Source: DATGZX01 sp035296965
GTDB lineage: Bacteria; Planctomycetota; Planctomycetia; Gemmatales; Gemmataceae
Direction: 5' to 3'
Assembly (NCBI GenBank): GCA_035296965.1
Contig: DATGZX010000280.1
Span: forward strand, 40,798-104,797
Length of the DNA stretch: 64,000 nt
The notes beneath the pieces were generated by a model. That model had not been told where the DNA came from and did not search any database. It saw nothing but the letters and a program-made list of their open reading frames with translations. A program made the translations under genes and the position numbers. Shown here piece after piece: positions 18,394 through 27,308 of the stretch; within the stretch, counting starts at the first letter, position 1, and the number at the start of each line of letters is the position of its first letter.

Positions 18394-19170
18394 GTGCGAA
18401 GCATGGGAAGCCTCTTCACCGATTGGGACGCGTGGATGATCGCCGCGGCGCTCGCGGCCGCCATGTTGGCCGGCTGGGCAGCCGGTTGGTGGTGGGGGCG
18501 ACGGCAGCCGAAGGCCGCTAGCGAAGCCCCGGCCAGCAAATTCAACGACGCGAGCATGGCGATCCTGGGCCTCTTGCTCGCGTTCACTTTTTCCATGTCC
18601 CTGTCGAAGCACGACCAGCGCCGCTTGATGGTGGTTACGGACAGCAATTCGATCGGCGACTTCTACACGTGTGCCAGCTTGGTCCAGGAACCGGTGCGCC
18701 AGAAATTGCAGGGCGAGATCCGCGCCTACGTGGAGCACCGGCTCGCCCTGGCAAAGGAGCGCATCGGCGACCCTGAATCTCAGAAGAGCCTGCATGAAAT
18801 CCAGGAGCTGCAGAACCGCATGCAAGCGCTGGTGAGCGAGGCCATCGCGGGCGGCACGCCTGTTGTTGTGCCGCTGGTCAACACGTTAAACGAGGTCACC
18901 AGCAGCCACGCAGCCCGGCTCGCAGCAGTACGCGATCGGCTCGCTCCGAGCATCGTGATGTTGTTATTCCTGTCCGCGATCATCTCGATGGCGCTGATGG
19001 GGGCACAGCAAGGCGCGTCAGGCGAGCACCACTTCGGAGCGACGCTCGGCTTCGTGATCCTGGTGAGCTTGGTGGTTTATGTAACGCTCGACCTGAACCA
19101 ACCTCAACGCGGCTTGATCACTGTTAGCCAGGAACCGATGCAGCGTCTGTTGGCGGGGATGGGCGAATAG
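18394..19170 (+). CDS. DUF4239-like (bestrophin-like) membrane protein
   Basis: Encodes 258 residues; a start at ATG 18403 is also possible. Membrane segments lie at about 14-34, 55-68 ('AILGLLLAFTFSMSLS'), 186-205 and 213-232. The early 'GLLLAFTFS' followed by a long amphipathic region and two late helices matches the DUF4239/bestrophin-like layout. Function unknown, possibly a channel. No operon partner is visible. Confidence 0.6.
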   Translation: MRSMGSLFTDWDAWMIAAALAAAMLAGWAAGWWWGRRQPKAASEAPASKFNDASMAILGLLLAFTFSMSLSKHDQRRLMVVTDSNSIGDFYTCASLVQEPVRQKLQGEIRAYVEHRLALAKERIGDPESQKSLHEIQELQNRMQALVSEAIAGGTPVVVPLVNTLNEVTSSHAARLAAVRDRLAPSIVMLLFLSAIISMALMGAQQGASGEHHFGATLGFVILVSLVVYVTLDLNQPQRGLITVSQEPMQRLLAGMGE

Positions 19171-19361
19171 GACATGGCCCTCTGACCTGGTGCACTCGGC
19201 CAGCTTTGCCGACGGGGCACGCTTGACTTGCCCGGTGCGGGTCCTGACAGAACAATCAACGTGTGTACACAGGACTGACTCTCACTTGGACGTATGTCGA
19301 AACGCTTGACGATCACATCCACTTGTCCTCTCGCCCGGCGGAGTTTCCTAATTTCCCGACG

Positions 19362-20474
19362 TTAGCGTTTTGTCTCAGGATCAGGGAGGGTTGAGCCGTC
19401 CTTAAAGGTGTAGCGATGCTTCTGCTCATTCCAGCGAACGTTGAGTTTATCAAACTCCACGACGAGGGATTTCCAGCGGTTTTCCAATTGCTTTCGTTCG
19501 GAGAACCGGTGTCCCTCCCGATCAGGATCCAGGCGGTAGACCGAGTCCACGAGACGGAGAAGCTGGTTAATGATCATGAGCTTGCCATCAACCCGCCACC
19601 TTTCGTCAACACCATAAAACCAGCGGAAGGTCGGTTGTAGTTGGTCGAGCACACTCAGGGGGACATTCGTCGGCCGGAGCGGCTTTGCACGGAGCCGGCC
19701 CTGCTTGCGAAAATACTCGACATGCTCTTCAACTGACTGTGGGACCCCCACTAGCGAATAGCCGCTGATCAAGAAAAGTGGAATATCATCCACCAGCACC
19801 ACGGGGAAGCGTGGTAGTCGTGTGGCGTCTCCCGGGTTTGTCGGCGAAGGTTCGCCCATATACATGTGTGGCATGGTGCGGATGTCTTGCGGAATTTCAA
19901 AGAGGACGCGCAGCACAACGAACAGTCCTTCTCTGGCGTCGCACTGCCAGCGCGGAGCCACACGAAGATACTCGTCGATCACTGCCAGCGCCTTCTCCTT
20001 GCCCAGTCCTTGGAGCGCGTTCACGATCTGGATAACCGGCAGCGGATCGAAACGCCGCCCATCGAGGGGCGGCGCCCGATCGATGATCCGCAGTAGCTGG
20101 CGCAGCTGTTGCTCTTCAATCGCCTGCTGCTGGGGCGGCTTATCGCCGCCATAGATAAGTTCCGCCTTGCCCTTTGCGTCGATGTAGATGCAGCCAAGGG
20201 TCGGGAAAGTGAAGTGGCCGTTCGTGCCATAGCACCAGATCTCCCTGGTGCCACGGAAAATGAACCCACCCGGATCATGGTGAGTCCTTACGTCGTCCGG
20301 CTTGCCCAGCAGTGCGAGGACCTGCTTCTCCGGCATACCATCTGTGACCTTCGCCATGTTCTGGGCGAATTGAAGGCGTGTCAGCGGTTCTGCAGCTTTT
20401 GCAATTGCCGGGACGCAGAGGAGCGAGATGACGACAACCGAATGAAGGTCGGGCGAATAGATGTGCTTCATCAT
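19362..20474 (-). CDS. Secreted protein of unknown function with BamE/SmpA-like motif
   Basis: Encodes 370 residues with a signal peptide (hydrophobic 12-25, 'AIAKA' cleavage region). Residues about 44-58 read 'DGMPEKQVLALLGKPDDV', a motif shared with SmpA/BamE-type domains, followed by a beta-rich segment. The remaining 250 residues are not recognised. The motif is short, so any link to outer-membrane assembly is weak. Confidence 0.55.
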   Translation of the reverse strand: MMKHIYSPDLHSVVVISLLCVPAIAKAAEPLTRLQFAQNMAKVTDGMPEKQVLALLGKPDDVRTHHDPGGFIFRGTREIWCYGTNGHFTFPTLGCIYIDAKGKAELIYGGDKPPQQQAIEEQQLRQLLRIIDRAPPLDGRRFDPLPVIQIVNALQGLGKEKALAVIDEYLRVAPRWQCDAREGLFVVLRVLFEIPQDIRTMPHMYMGEPSPTNPGDATRLPRFPVVLVDDIPLFLISGYSLVGVPQSVEEHVEYFRKQGRLRAKPLRPTNVPLSVLDQLQPTFRWFYGVDERWRVDGKLMIINQLLRLVDSVYRLDPDREGHRFSERKQLENRWKSLVVEFDKLNVRWNEQKHRYTFKDGSTLPDPETKR

Positions 20475-20671
20475 GCGATCCTGGGTTGGCGGGCCAAAAC
20501 TCTAAAAACGCGATTGATGGTAACCGGGTTAGCCCATGAAGTCGAGCCGAAGGCGGCGCCCAGGATGCATGCCGGCCAAAGAGTCCATAGCTTGGATTTC
20601 CCCGACCGGGCGATATGATGGCGGGCGAACCGGTGCGTTGTGCTTTAACCCTGAGTGGAAACCAGTTTCAA

Positions 20672-21709
20672 ATGACCTGGCCAACTCCTGAGTTCAGCAA
20701 GAGCCAAATTAATAAGGCGGGGCGCATTCTGGTGGACCCGCCTTCTCCGGAGGATCTGGCGTGGGCGCGTGAAGTCTTGAGCAATTGGCGGGCATGCCAC
20801 GGATATCCGATCAACACCTTTCAAGCGACGCTTCGCGACAAGCTAAAACGGCTAGGATTGACGGATGCTTTCGTCGCCCAGCGCTTGAAACGAATGCCCT
20901 CCATCATTGCGAAGCTCAAGCGTTTCAAAGACATGAACTTGGCCAGAATGCAGGATATTGGCGGCATTCGGGCAGTCGTTCCGACCGTGCAGGCCGTTCG
21001 CCAGATCGTGGCACAATACAAAGAGAGCACGTTTAGGCACGAATTGGTCAGTGAGAAGGACTACATAAGTGAACCGAAGGAAGACGGCTATCGCAGCGTG
21101 CATTTCGTGTTTCGCTACAAGAACGAGCTTCATCGGCAGTACGATGGCCTCTTGATCGAGTTACAAATCCGCACAAGACTGCAGCATGCCTGGGCAACGG
21201 CAGTGGAGACAGTGGACACGTTTCTTGGTAAACGATTGAAGGCCGATCAGGGCGACCAAGACTGGTTGCATTTTTTCGCGGTCACTTCGGCAGCATTTGC
21301 TCACCTTGAGGAAACGCAACCTGTGCCTGGTTACCAGCACCTTCTCAGGTGGGAGACCTTCAGACAAGTGGCGGCCGTTGAGGAAGATTTGGGGGCACTC
21401 GCGCAATTGAAAGTCTTCAGCGAAGCCGTACGTGACATGCCGCAGCAGGGAAGAGGAAGCTATCACCTCGTCATTTTGAATTCGAAAGAAAAGACTGTGT
21501 CTATACGTCCCTACGCGCAGAGGAGTCTGGCGCAGGCCATGGTCGACTATGCACAGACCGAGACCCGAGCGAGCGAGGGTGAGCCAATCGAAGTCGTGCT
21601 TGTTTCTGCCGGTCCCATTGCCCAACTTCGACGCGCTTATCCGAATTATTTTCTCGATACTAAGGAATTCGTGGCACGCGTCCAAGGCATCATTGGCAGT
21701 GAATCATGA
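20672..21709 (+). CDS. RelA/SpoT-domain (p)ppGpp synthetase-like protein
   Basis: Encodes 345 residues from ATG 20672 (an in-frame ATG at 20615 is possible). The synthetase motifs are intact: Mg-binding D95 in 'MQDIGGIRAVV', the G-loop 'DYISEPKEDGYRSVH' (about 129-143) and E163 in 'IELQIRTRLQHAWA'. There is no HD hydrolase domain, TGS or ACT, so it is a stand-alone alarmone-type synthetase. The C-terminal 110 residues are a separate domain. Stand-alone synthetases of this kind include regulatory SAS enzymes and toxins (toxSAS, CapRel); sequence alone does not say which. Its 3' end faces the gene at 21785-23005, 75 bp away. Confidence 0.8.
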   Translation: MTWPTPEFSKSQINKAGRILVDPPSPEDLAWAREVLSNWRACHGYPINTFQATLRDKLKRLGLTDAFVAQRLKRMPSIIAKLKRFKDMNLARMQDIGGIRAVVPTVQAVRQIVAQYKESTFRHELVSEKDYISEPKEDGYRSVHFVFRYKNELHRQYDGLLIELQIRTRLQHAWATAVETVDTFLGKRLKADQGDQDWLHFFAVTSAAFAHLEETQPVPGYQHLLRWETFRQVAAVEEDLGALAQLKVFSEAVRDMPQQGRGSYHLVILNSKEKTVSIRPYAQRSLAQAMVDYAQTETRASEGEPIEVVLVSAGPIAQLRRAYPNYFLDTKEFVARVQGIIGSES

Positions 21710-21784
21710 AGTGCAGGGATGCACTTTGGATAGCTAGTGCCGGGAATATCCGTCGAGGACAGCCTTCTACCTATGCCGGCATGA

Positions 21785-23005
21785 CTAGTGAGGAGGATTC
21801 CTGAGCCAGTTGCGTAGTGCAGCCCGAGCCAGGCTCCAGAGTTCATTGTAGAGTTCCCTCTCCTTCCACCAGGGAGGGTCCCAGCCGAAGGCGAAGTCCA
21901 GATCGAGCTGATCGAGCTGCATCAACTCGCTTCCGCGGATAATCTTGGACCAGAATGAATACATCTCCCTGCGGCGATCTCCGGAACTGGCCTGTCCACC
22001 GTATTTCTCGAAAAAGACTTCGAATTCCTCCATGGCCTGCGAAACTTCGTGTTGGGAGCCGGCATGGAAAGGGCGCTTAAAACGCTGAAGTTCTCCGGGT
22101 TCCAACAGCGAACTGATTGCCGAGACGAGAGCCGCGAACGATGCCGACATTGACATATTCCACTGGCGAGATGCCATGTCCATCCAAAAGGTAGCGCGGT
22201 CAAATTTGTCCCGATTGTCCGCCGAAAGCTGCCTGTAGCAGTAGATTGATTCGTCGAGATCAGCAGGTACCCGCAAACCACGACCATCGTGGCCAACCTG
22301 CGCGTAGTAAGCCTTGGGCTCCAATTCCTCAAGCTGTTCGTTGGCTGGCATTGATAACCTATCCTGGATCACTTCGCCTAGTTCCCCGAGGAAGAATTGC
22401 CGAACCCATTTGATATCTCGGCCGCCGTCATTGCGAGGGACGCTTGCCCAAAATTGGTCGGCTCTTCGCGGTTGCAGCGACGTCCGGCCCCGAAGCAGGA
22501 TATTGAAGAGAAGCGTCAATCTGCGATGTTCCCTTATCCGTCGATGGTTCGTGATTTGCCACAAATCACTCGCCCTCAACGGGAACTCCAGGACGAACGG
22601 ATGTTCAGCCATTTCATCCGGGGCGCGCGGGGTGCCGTCTGGCGGTGGAAGAATTTGTACGCCAGACTGATTCCCTCGCCACGAGCCTAAGACGCGGAAG
22701 CTGCTGAAACTGAAGTCCCGACCTACCTTCATTGGTCCAGCTAGAATCGATCTTTCGATCTCCTGGCTCACCCGTTCCCACTCGGCAGCATCGAACGCTG
22801 GACCGCGCTCAATCGCCGCGATCTTCTTGTCGCGAAGGGTAAGCTTGATTCGGCAGGAGGCCCCTCCCAGCGGAAGATAAATGACATTGGGATTCTTGTC
22901 GGGATCGTCATATTGTCCAGGTCCTCCGATGCGCTCGTCCAGAAGGAGCCTCAGCTCGGCTGAATCAAGGTCCCCCCACGTGTCACTAATAAGGTCGCTT
23001 TCCAT
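21785..23005 (-). CDS. Protein of unknown function with possible degenerate HEPN-like C-terminus
   Basis: Encodes 406 residues. The N-terminal 250 residues are not recognised. In the C-terminal part, helices around 'FDRATFWMDMASRQWNMSMS' are followed by 'RREMYSFWSKIIRGSELM', which resembles the 'R-x-x-Y-x-x-RS-x-x-x-HG' core of abortive-infection HEPN proteins, but with RG where the catalytic HG would be. If it is a HEPN domain it is probably inactive as an RNase. It is convergent with the RelA/SpoT-type gene. Confidence 0.5.
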   Translation of the reverse strand: MESDLISDTWGDLDSAELRLLLDERIGGPGQYDDPDKNPNVIYLPLGGASCRIKLTLRDKKIAAIERGPAFDAAEWERVSQEIERSILAGPMKVGRDFSFSSFRVLGSWRGNQSGVQILPPPDGTPRAPDEMAEHPFVLEFPLRASDLWQITNHRRIREHRRLTLLFNILLRGRTSLQPRRADQFWASVPRNDGGRDIKWVRQFFLGELGEVIQDRLSMPANEQLEELEPKAYYAQVGHDGRGLRVPADLDESIYCYRQLSADNRDKFDRATFWMDMASRQWNMSMSASFAALVSAISSLLEPGELQRFKRPFHAGSQHEVSQAMEEFEVFFEKYGGQASSGDRRREMYSFWSKIIRGSELMQLDQLDLDFAFGWDPPWWKERELYNELWSLARAALRNWLRNPPH

Positions 23006-23743
23006 ACCACCATTCTACGGGAAAGTGCCCCTCTAAGGTGTCTTCCATGTCGCGGCAAAAGACCATATCGAAATTGAATCGGCTAGTGATCCAATTGTCA
23101 ATTCAGCCGCATTTAAGCATGCTTTCCCGGGGTAACTGAATTGCCCGGGAAGCTTTTCGGCCCCGATAGACATTGGCAGAAATGCTCGTGAAAAATCCGG
23201 CCCGTACGAAGCGGGGTCCAAGGCACGGTGCAAGGAACCGTGTAAATTGACCACTTATTTTGATCTATCGATCAGAGAGAGGAGCGTCGCAGAGGTGCAC
23301 AGCAAGACGGCGCCGGGCGTCGGGGGACGAGTTTCGACGCCCCAACGTTAGACTTCTGGCACCGTTGGGGCTTCCGTGCCGTCAGCCTCACGCACGCGTT
23401 GCATAAGGCTATGGAAATCAGCGTGAGCAACCAACGGCTCAAGGCCGTGGCATGGGAAGAGAGACGCAGATGGTGGTAGAGACCAGCGTGAGGCACCGCG
23501 CCGCGAGGGAGTGGCATCGAAATCTCGTTACCGCGAAAGGGCCGGGGTACTTGGGGTGGAGCTTCAACGCCCCGGCGCTGGACGTGAACCACCGTTGGGC
23601 CAGACCAACGCTGGCGCTGCCGTGCGGTCAACTCCAGGCATCCGACCACCCAGACGCCACCAAATACGCAAGAACCGAATGAACCATGGTTCATCCATAA
23701 GCGGCAACCAAGCAAGCCCATTCCCGGACACAGTCACTCCCCC
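23006..23743. other. Gene-poor interval, possible decayed repeat
   Basis: No convincing gene. A 149-codon frame on the - strand (23272-23721) is Arg/Cys-rich and lacks domain-like sequence. Such Arg-rich frames are what degenerate dispersed repeats in high-GC genomes usually give. I see no tRNA, CRISPR or clear terminator. Confidence 0.4.
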
Positions 23744-25360
23744 CTACTTCGCTGCTTTCACATTTGTGCGTAGTATGTCGATCGCTTTTTCCCTGGTCGG
23801 ATCTGACTTTTCGTAAGCTGACGCCGGCAGGTCCACCAGGATGCGAGGTTGTATGCCCTTGCCCTCGATCGGTGAGCCGTCCGGCATCAGGTCCACCCAG
23901 CGTGAGTAAAGGACCGTAACCGCCACACCCGGCAGTTTGAACGGCCTGGGGTTGCCGCTCGAGCCACGCGTGGGCAAGCCCACGCTGGTGACGTGGGGTA
24001 AACACGTAAGCATTTGAGCCAGGGCCTCGCCGCTGGAAACGCATCCCGGCCCCAGGATGCAGACCACCGGCTTAGTGTACGGCTTGGTCGCCGGCTCCAG
24101 CACACGATCATAAACGGGACCAAAGTCGGTTGGCTTCGGACCGTTGCGGTACTTGCTCTTGGCGTAGACGGTTTTCGACAGGCAAAATTCTGCAGCGATT
24201 CGGGCTGCCAGATGCTCATCGCCGCCATCCGCCCCGCGCAGGTCGATGAGGAAGCCCGGCAAGTCGTTGTGCGTGCGGATGAACTCGACCACTTTCTGGA
24301 CAGCGGCCGCATCAGCTCGGCTCTGCCGGGTGATGCGGACCACGCCAAAGTCATCCCCCTGAAGCGTACCGATTCGGGCAAAGCCGTTTCCGATCCAATC
24401 GGCCCCCTTGATCGTCGCCTCCGCCGCCTCAAAGTTGCCGTCAACTTTCCGTTTCATGGGCGGGCGCAGTACGACCGCATCGGCCGGCGCAAGGAAGCGG
24501 ACGTGACCATCGTTCAACTCGCCCAGCATCTCGCCAAGCACGTCCACGAATGCCGGCAGTGTGTCCGCGGCGCTGGCCCGCGCCCGATATTTCTCCTTCA
24601 GGCCGGGCCAATCGATCTGCTTCAGATCGAAGTAGCTGTAGTTCCGAGCCATGTCCTCCCACAGGGCATCAAACGCCGGAGCCAAGACGCCGGGAGCGAC
24701 AGGTGTATCCCGCTTGACCAACTCCAGACCGCGGGTCCCACTGGCTACGTTGGTCAGTGTGGCGGCGGAGGTTTCGCCGTCAAGGGTCAGCTCCACGTCA
24801 AACACACCTTTGGGCACCCAGACCTCAAAAGCACCCCCGGGCTCCGTGCGGTACATTTGGGAAAATGACTTATTGTAGACACGGATAATAAACCATTGCT
24901 CGTTCGGTTTCCTTCCGTACAAACGGTCACGGAGGCGTGGGGGAACTCGAACCACACCGGACAGCACTTCGCCGCGGGCCAGTTCCAGGTTCATCTCCGT
25001 GGTCTCGCCCGCCTTCATGACAGGCCTGGCAACCGGAAAGTTGACATAGACACGGAGGACACCTTTCCCCTCGGCACTGAGACGGTGAACTTCGACCGTG
25101 CCGCCTTGCTTCGTGTAGAGTGCCAGCCGGTAGCGCCCGCTCGCGTCAGACGTGCCGCGGCCGGTCCCCGGGCTATTGGCACGAGTCTGGCAATAGCCGT
25201 AGGTACCGAGCAGCGAAACCGCCACGCCAGCGATAGGCTTGCGATCGGAGTCCCGGACGATGCCGGTGAGATAGGTCAGGACCACATCGTCGCTGCCGTT
25301 TGGTAGAACGGCAGCAAACGAAGCCACGACGTGCAGTAAGAACGCAGCGAAAACGATCAT
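23744..25360 (-). CDS. Secreted S41 peptidase with carboxypeptidase-regulatory-like domain
   Basis: Encodes 538 residues with an N-terminal signal peptide ('FAAFLLHVVASFAAVLP'). Residues about 30-125 resemble a CarboxypepD_reg beta-sandwich ('GIVRDSDRKPIAGVAVSLLG'). An S41 fold follows, with 'ELNDGHVRFLAP' and the serine nucleophile region 'GPGCVSSGEALAQML'. No PDZ domain is obvious. It should be an exported serine peptidase of the tail-specific/tricorn type. Confidence 0.8.
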   Translation of the reverse strand: MIVFAAFLLHVVASFAAVLPNGSDDVVLTYLTGIVRDSDRKPIAGVAVSLLGTYGYCQTRANSPGTGRGTSDASGRYRLALYTKQGGTVEVHRLSAEGKGVLRVYVNFPVARPVMKAGETTEMNLELARGEVLSGVVRVPPRLRDRLYGRKPNEQWFIIRVYNKSFSQMYRTEPGGAFEVWVPKGVFDVELTLDGETSAATLTNVASGTRGLELVKRDTPVAPGVLAPAFDALWEDMARNYSYFDLKQIDWPGLKEKYRARASAADTLPAFVDVLGEMLGELNDGHVRFLAPADAVVLRPPMKRKVDGNFEAAEATIKGADWIGNGFARIGTLQGDDFGVVRITRQSRADAAAVQKVVEFIRTHNDLPGFLIDLRGADGGDEHLAARIAAEFCLSKTVYAKSKYRNGPKPTDFGPVYDRVLEPATKPYTKPVVCILGPGCVSSGEALAQMLTCLPHVTSVGLPTRGSSGNPRPFKLPGVAVTVLYSRWVDLMPDGSPIEGKGIQPRILVDLPASAYEKSDPTREKAIDILRTNVKAAK

Positions 25361-25635
25361 TGAATGGGCCTCCTAGAAGCATGTGCCTGCATCGTTGCGA
25401 GGGGATCTTAGCGGTCGTTCTGCACAATGCCCTGCATTCCCACAGACTATCGAAAAAGGCGCCCGCGCGGAAACTTTCTCATATTCCCTGAATAAGCGAA
25501 CGATTACTCTTCTGCGTTACGATTGTGGACGTGCACGGCCCAAGCGTTATCCTTACGGGTAAGGCGAATGAGAACTGGAAAGCGAGGTGTGCGTGGAACC
25601 GCCTTGTCGCGTTTCCAGGCACTCCGAGATCAAGC

Positions 25636-26106
25636 ATGCAAACTTCAACGGAAGCGGACAGTAGCGATTCGGCGGGACTAGGCGTGGCGCGCTCAGAGGA
25701 GCCCAAGCCCGAGCGGCGCAAACTGTCGATGGCGTTCATCAATTTCTGCCTCGACACGGTGCTGGCGTCATCCGTAATGTTCGTCGGCTGGGTTTCGGCC
25801 ATGATGCAAGTGGTCTTCCCGGCGCCCACTTCCGCAGCAGGCTGGAGGTTGTGGGGCTTATCGTTCGACCAATGGCGTAACGCCCAATTCTATTCGATCT
25901 GCGTTTGCGCCGTCATCATCCTGCTGCACGTGATGCTGCATTGGAACTGGGTTTGTGGCATCGTGGCGACGCAGATCCTACGCATCAAGACCCGGCCCAA
26001 TGACGGCGTTCAAAAATTTTACGGCGTGGTGGCCATGATCGTGGTGTTGCACATCATTCTTGCGGGCATCGTCGCCGCCTTGTTGACCGTCAAACGGCCG
26101 GCCTAA
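25636..26106 (+). CDS. Integral membrane protein, DUF4405-like
   Basis: Encodes 156 residues from ATG 25636. A charged N-terminus is followed by three or four hydrophobic segments (about 32-55, 85-103, 125-150). The 'LLHVMLHWNWV' histidine pair in the third helix is typical of DUF4405-type membrane proteins, which may bind haem. Function unknown. Confidence 0.55.
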   Translation: MQTSTEADSSDSAGLGVARSEEPKPERRKLSMAFINFCLDTVLASSVMFVGWVSAMMQVVFPAPTSAAGWRLWGLSFDQWRNAQFYSICVCAVIILLHVMLHWNWVCGIVATQILRIKTRPNDGVQKFYGVVAMIVVLHIILAGIVAALLTVKRPA

Positions 26107-26173
26107 CAACGTGGCGGTGCTCTCGACAAGGTCCCTGCGTGATTCAAGTTGCACGGCAAAACATGAAACGCGG

Positions 26174-26893
26174 TTAATTCTTGCCCACGAGGAGATCGAC
26201 CACCCAGCAGCCGCGGACGTGTTCGCCCGGCTGCCGACAGTGGCTCAGGATGTCGGCATCGGCGCAACCGGCTTCTTCCAAAGCGCCACAGAGGACAGGC
26301 AGGCGGTCGGATGCCCGCTCATCGTAAATGGCCTGGGCAAGCTTCGCGATCTTGCCGCCCTGCCACGCAAGCCAGGCAGGGTTGAGAGCAACCGGGCGGA
26401 AGGGGTTGCCGATCAGGTCGCGAAGGATGGCGCTCTGCCGGCCGCGTTCATCCGCTAGCGAGGACCTCCATTTCTCATCCGGCAGCTCATCGTCCCCCGT
26501 CCGTGCGCACCAGGCTGCTTCAGCCACCAGGGCCGGCACAATGCATGCCTCCTCGCTGGTAAGGGTGGCGGCGTCGAAAACGTCCGGATCGGCGCAGTGG
26601 AGCGCTGCCAACCATGCGCCCTTTTCGACCGGATCTCCTTCGCCCGGCGGCGCAGGGCGAGCCAATCGGGCAGCTTCGCCAGCAGCCTCCAATTCCGGGC
26701 CTGAAGCAAGTCCATCGGCGAATGCCTCGCCGACTTCCACGGCCCTCTTGCCCTCCAGGCATGGAATCCGGTTCCAGACCCGCCGGCAGCATGCTACAGC
26801 GAACAGCCGTGATTTACGGTCGCTGCTCCTACCGCGCAGGGACTCCAGCATTTCGTAAGGATCGTTGCATTGCAGCCATGCTTGCTCGATCAT
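26174..26893 (-). CDS. Planctomycete-type conserved protein of unknown function
   Basis: Encodes 239 residues from ATG 26893. Motifs are 'DPYEMLESLRG', 'RLFAVACCRRVW', 'LRDLIGNPFRPVALNPAW' and the C-terminal 'HVRGCWVVDLLVGK'. I recognise this arrangement as a large paralogous family frequent in Gemmataceae-like genomes, often annotated without function. It has no signal peptide or membrane helix. It is useful here mainly as a lineage marker. Confidence 0.7.
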   Translation of the reverse strand: MIEQAWLQCNDPYEMLESLRGRSSDRKSRLFAVACCRRVWNRIPCLEGKRAVEVGEAFADGLASGPELEAAGEAARLARPAPPGEGDPVEKGAWLAALHCADPDVFDAATLTSEEACIVPALVAEAAWCARTGDDELPDEKWRSSLADERGRQSAILRDLIGNPFRPVALNPAWLAWQGGKIAKLAQAIYDERASDRLPVLCGALEEAGCADADILSHCRQPGEHVRGCWVVDLLVGKN

Positions 26894-26971
26894 GCCGTCA
26901 CTCCTTGCCAGCGAATTGGGGCCGGATCTCGAGCCCACGAAGAATCGCGAGGCAAATTGCGGAATCGAAAA

Positions 26972-27005
26972 ATGTCATGTCATGTTATGTCATGTTATGT
27001 CATGT
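26972..27005. repeat. Tandem 10-bp repeat (catgttatgt)
   Basis: About three units of catg(t/c)tatgt in a row, followed by a run of G. The half-site atgtcatgt recurs in a perfect palindrome at 27113-27130. The gap 26894-27308 holds these elements and no recognised gene. Confidence 0.75.
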
Positions 27006-27112
27006 AAAAGGGGGGGTAGGCAGACTACTTGTCTGACAAGAAGCACATTCCGCAAGTTATTCTCATACAACGAATTACATCGCGACTCGCACCTTGGCGC
27101 AAGGGAAGTTCG

Positions 27113-27130
27113 ACATGACATATGTCATGT
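27113..27130. promoter_or_regulatory. Perfect 18-bp palindrome, operator-like
   Basis: acatgacatatgtcatgt reads the same on both strands. It shares its half-site with the tandem repeat 110 bp upstream and lies about 180 bp before the ATP-grasp gene. It could be a dimeric repressor site; no regulator is known. Confidence 0.4.
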
Positions 27131-27308
27131 GTACAGTTGTGCATTATTCTAGGCACCCTGAGTCCATGCCTGTACCCCAAAATCAGGACTTGAGTACGCA
27201 CTTTCTTGCTCTCCCCTCAGCTCGTTCCCTGGGAGAATTATTGCCCCATTGGGATGCATATTCGCTAAGGTACAAGGAAACGTCGCCTGATTCTTCCTCG
27301 TTCTTGTC

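Noticed and set aside
23272..23721. 149-codon gene on the - strand
   Set aside because: Arg/Cys-rich, no ribosome-binding site and no domain; treated as non-coding.
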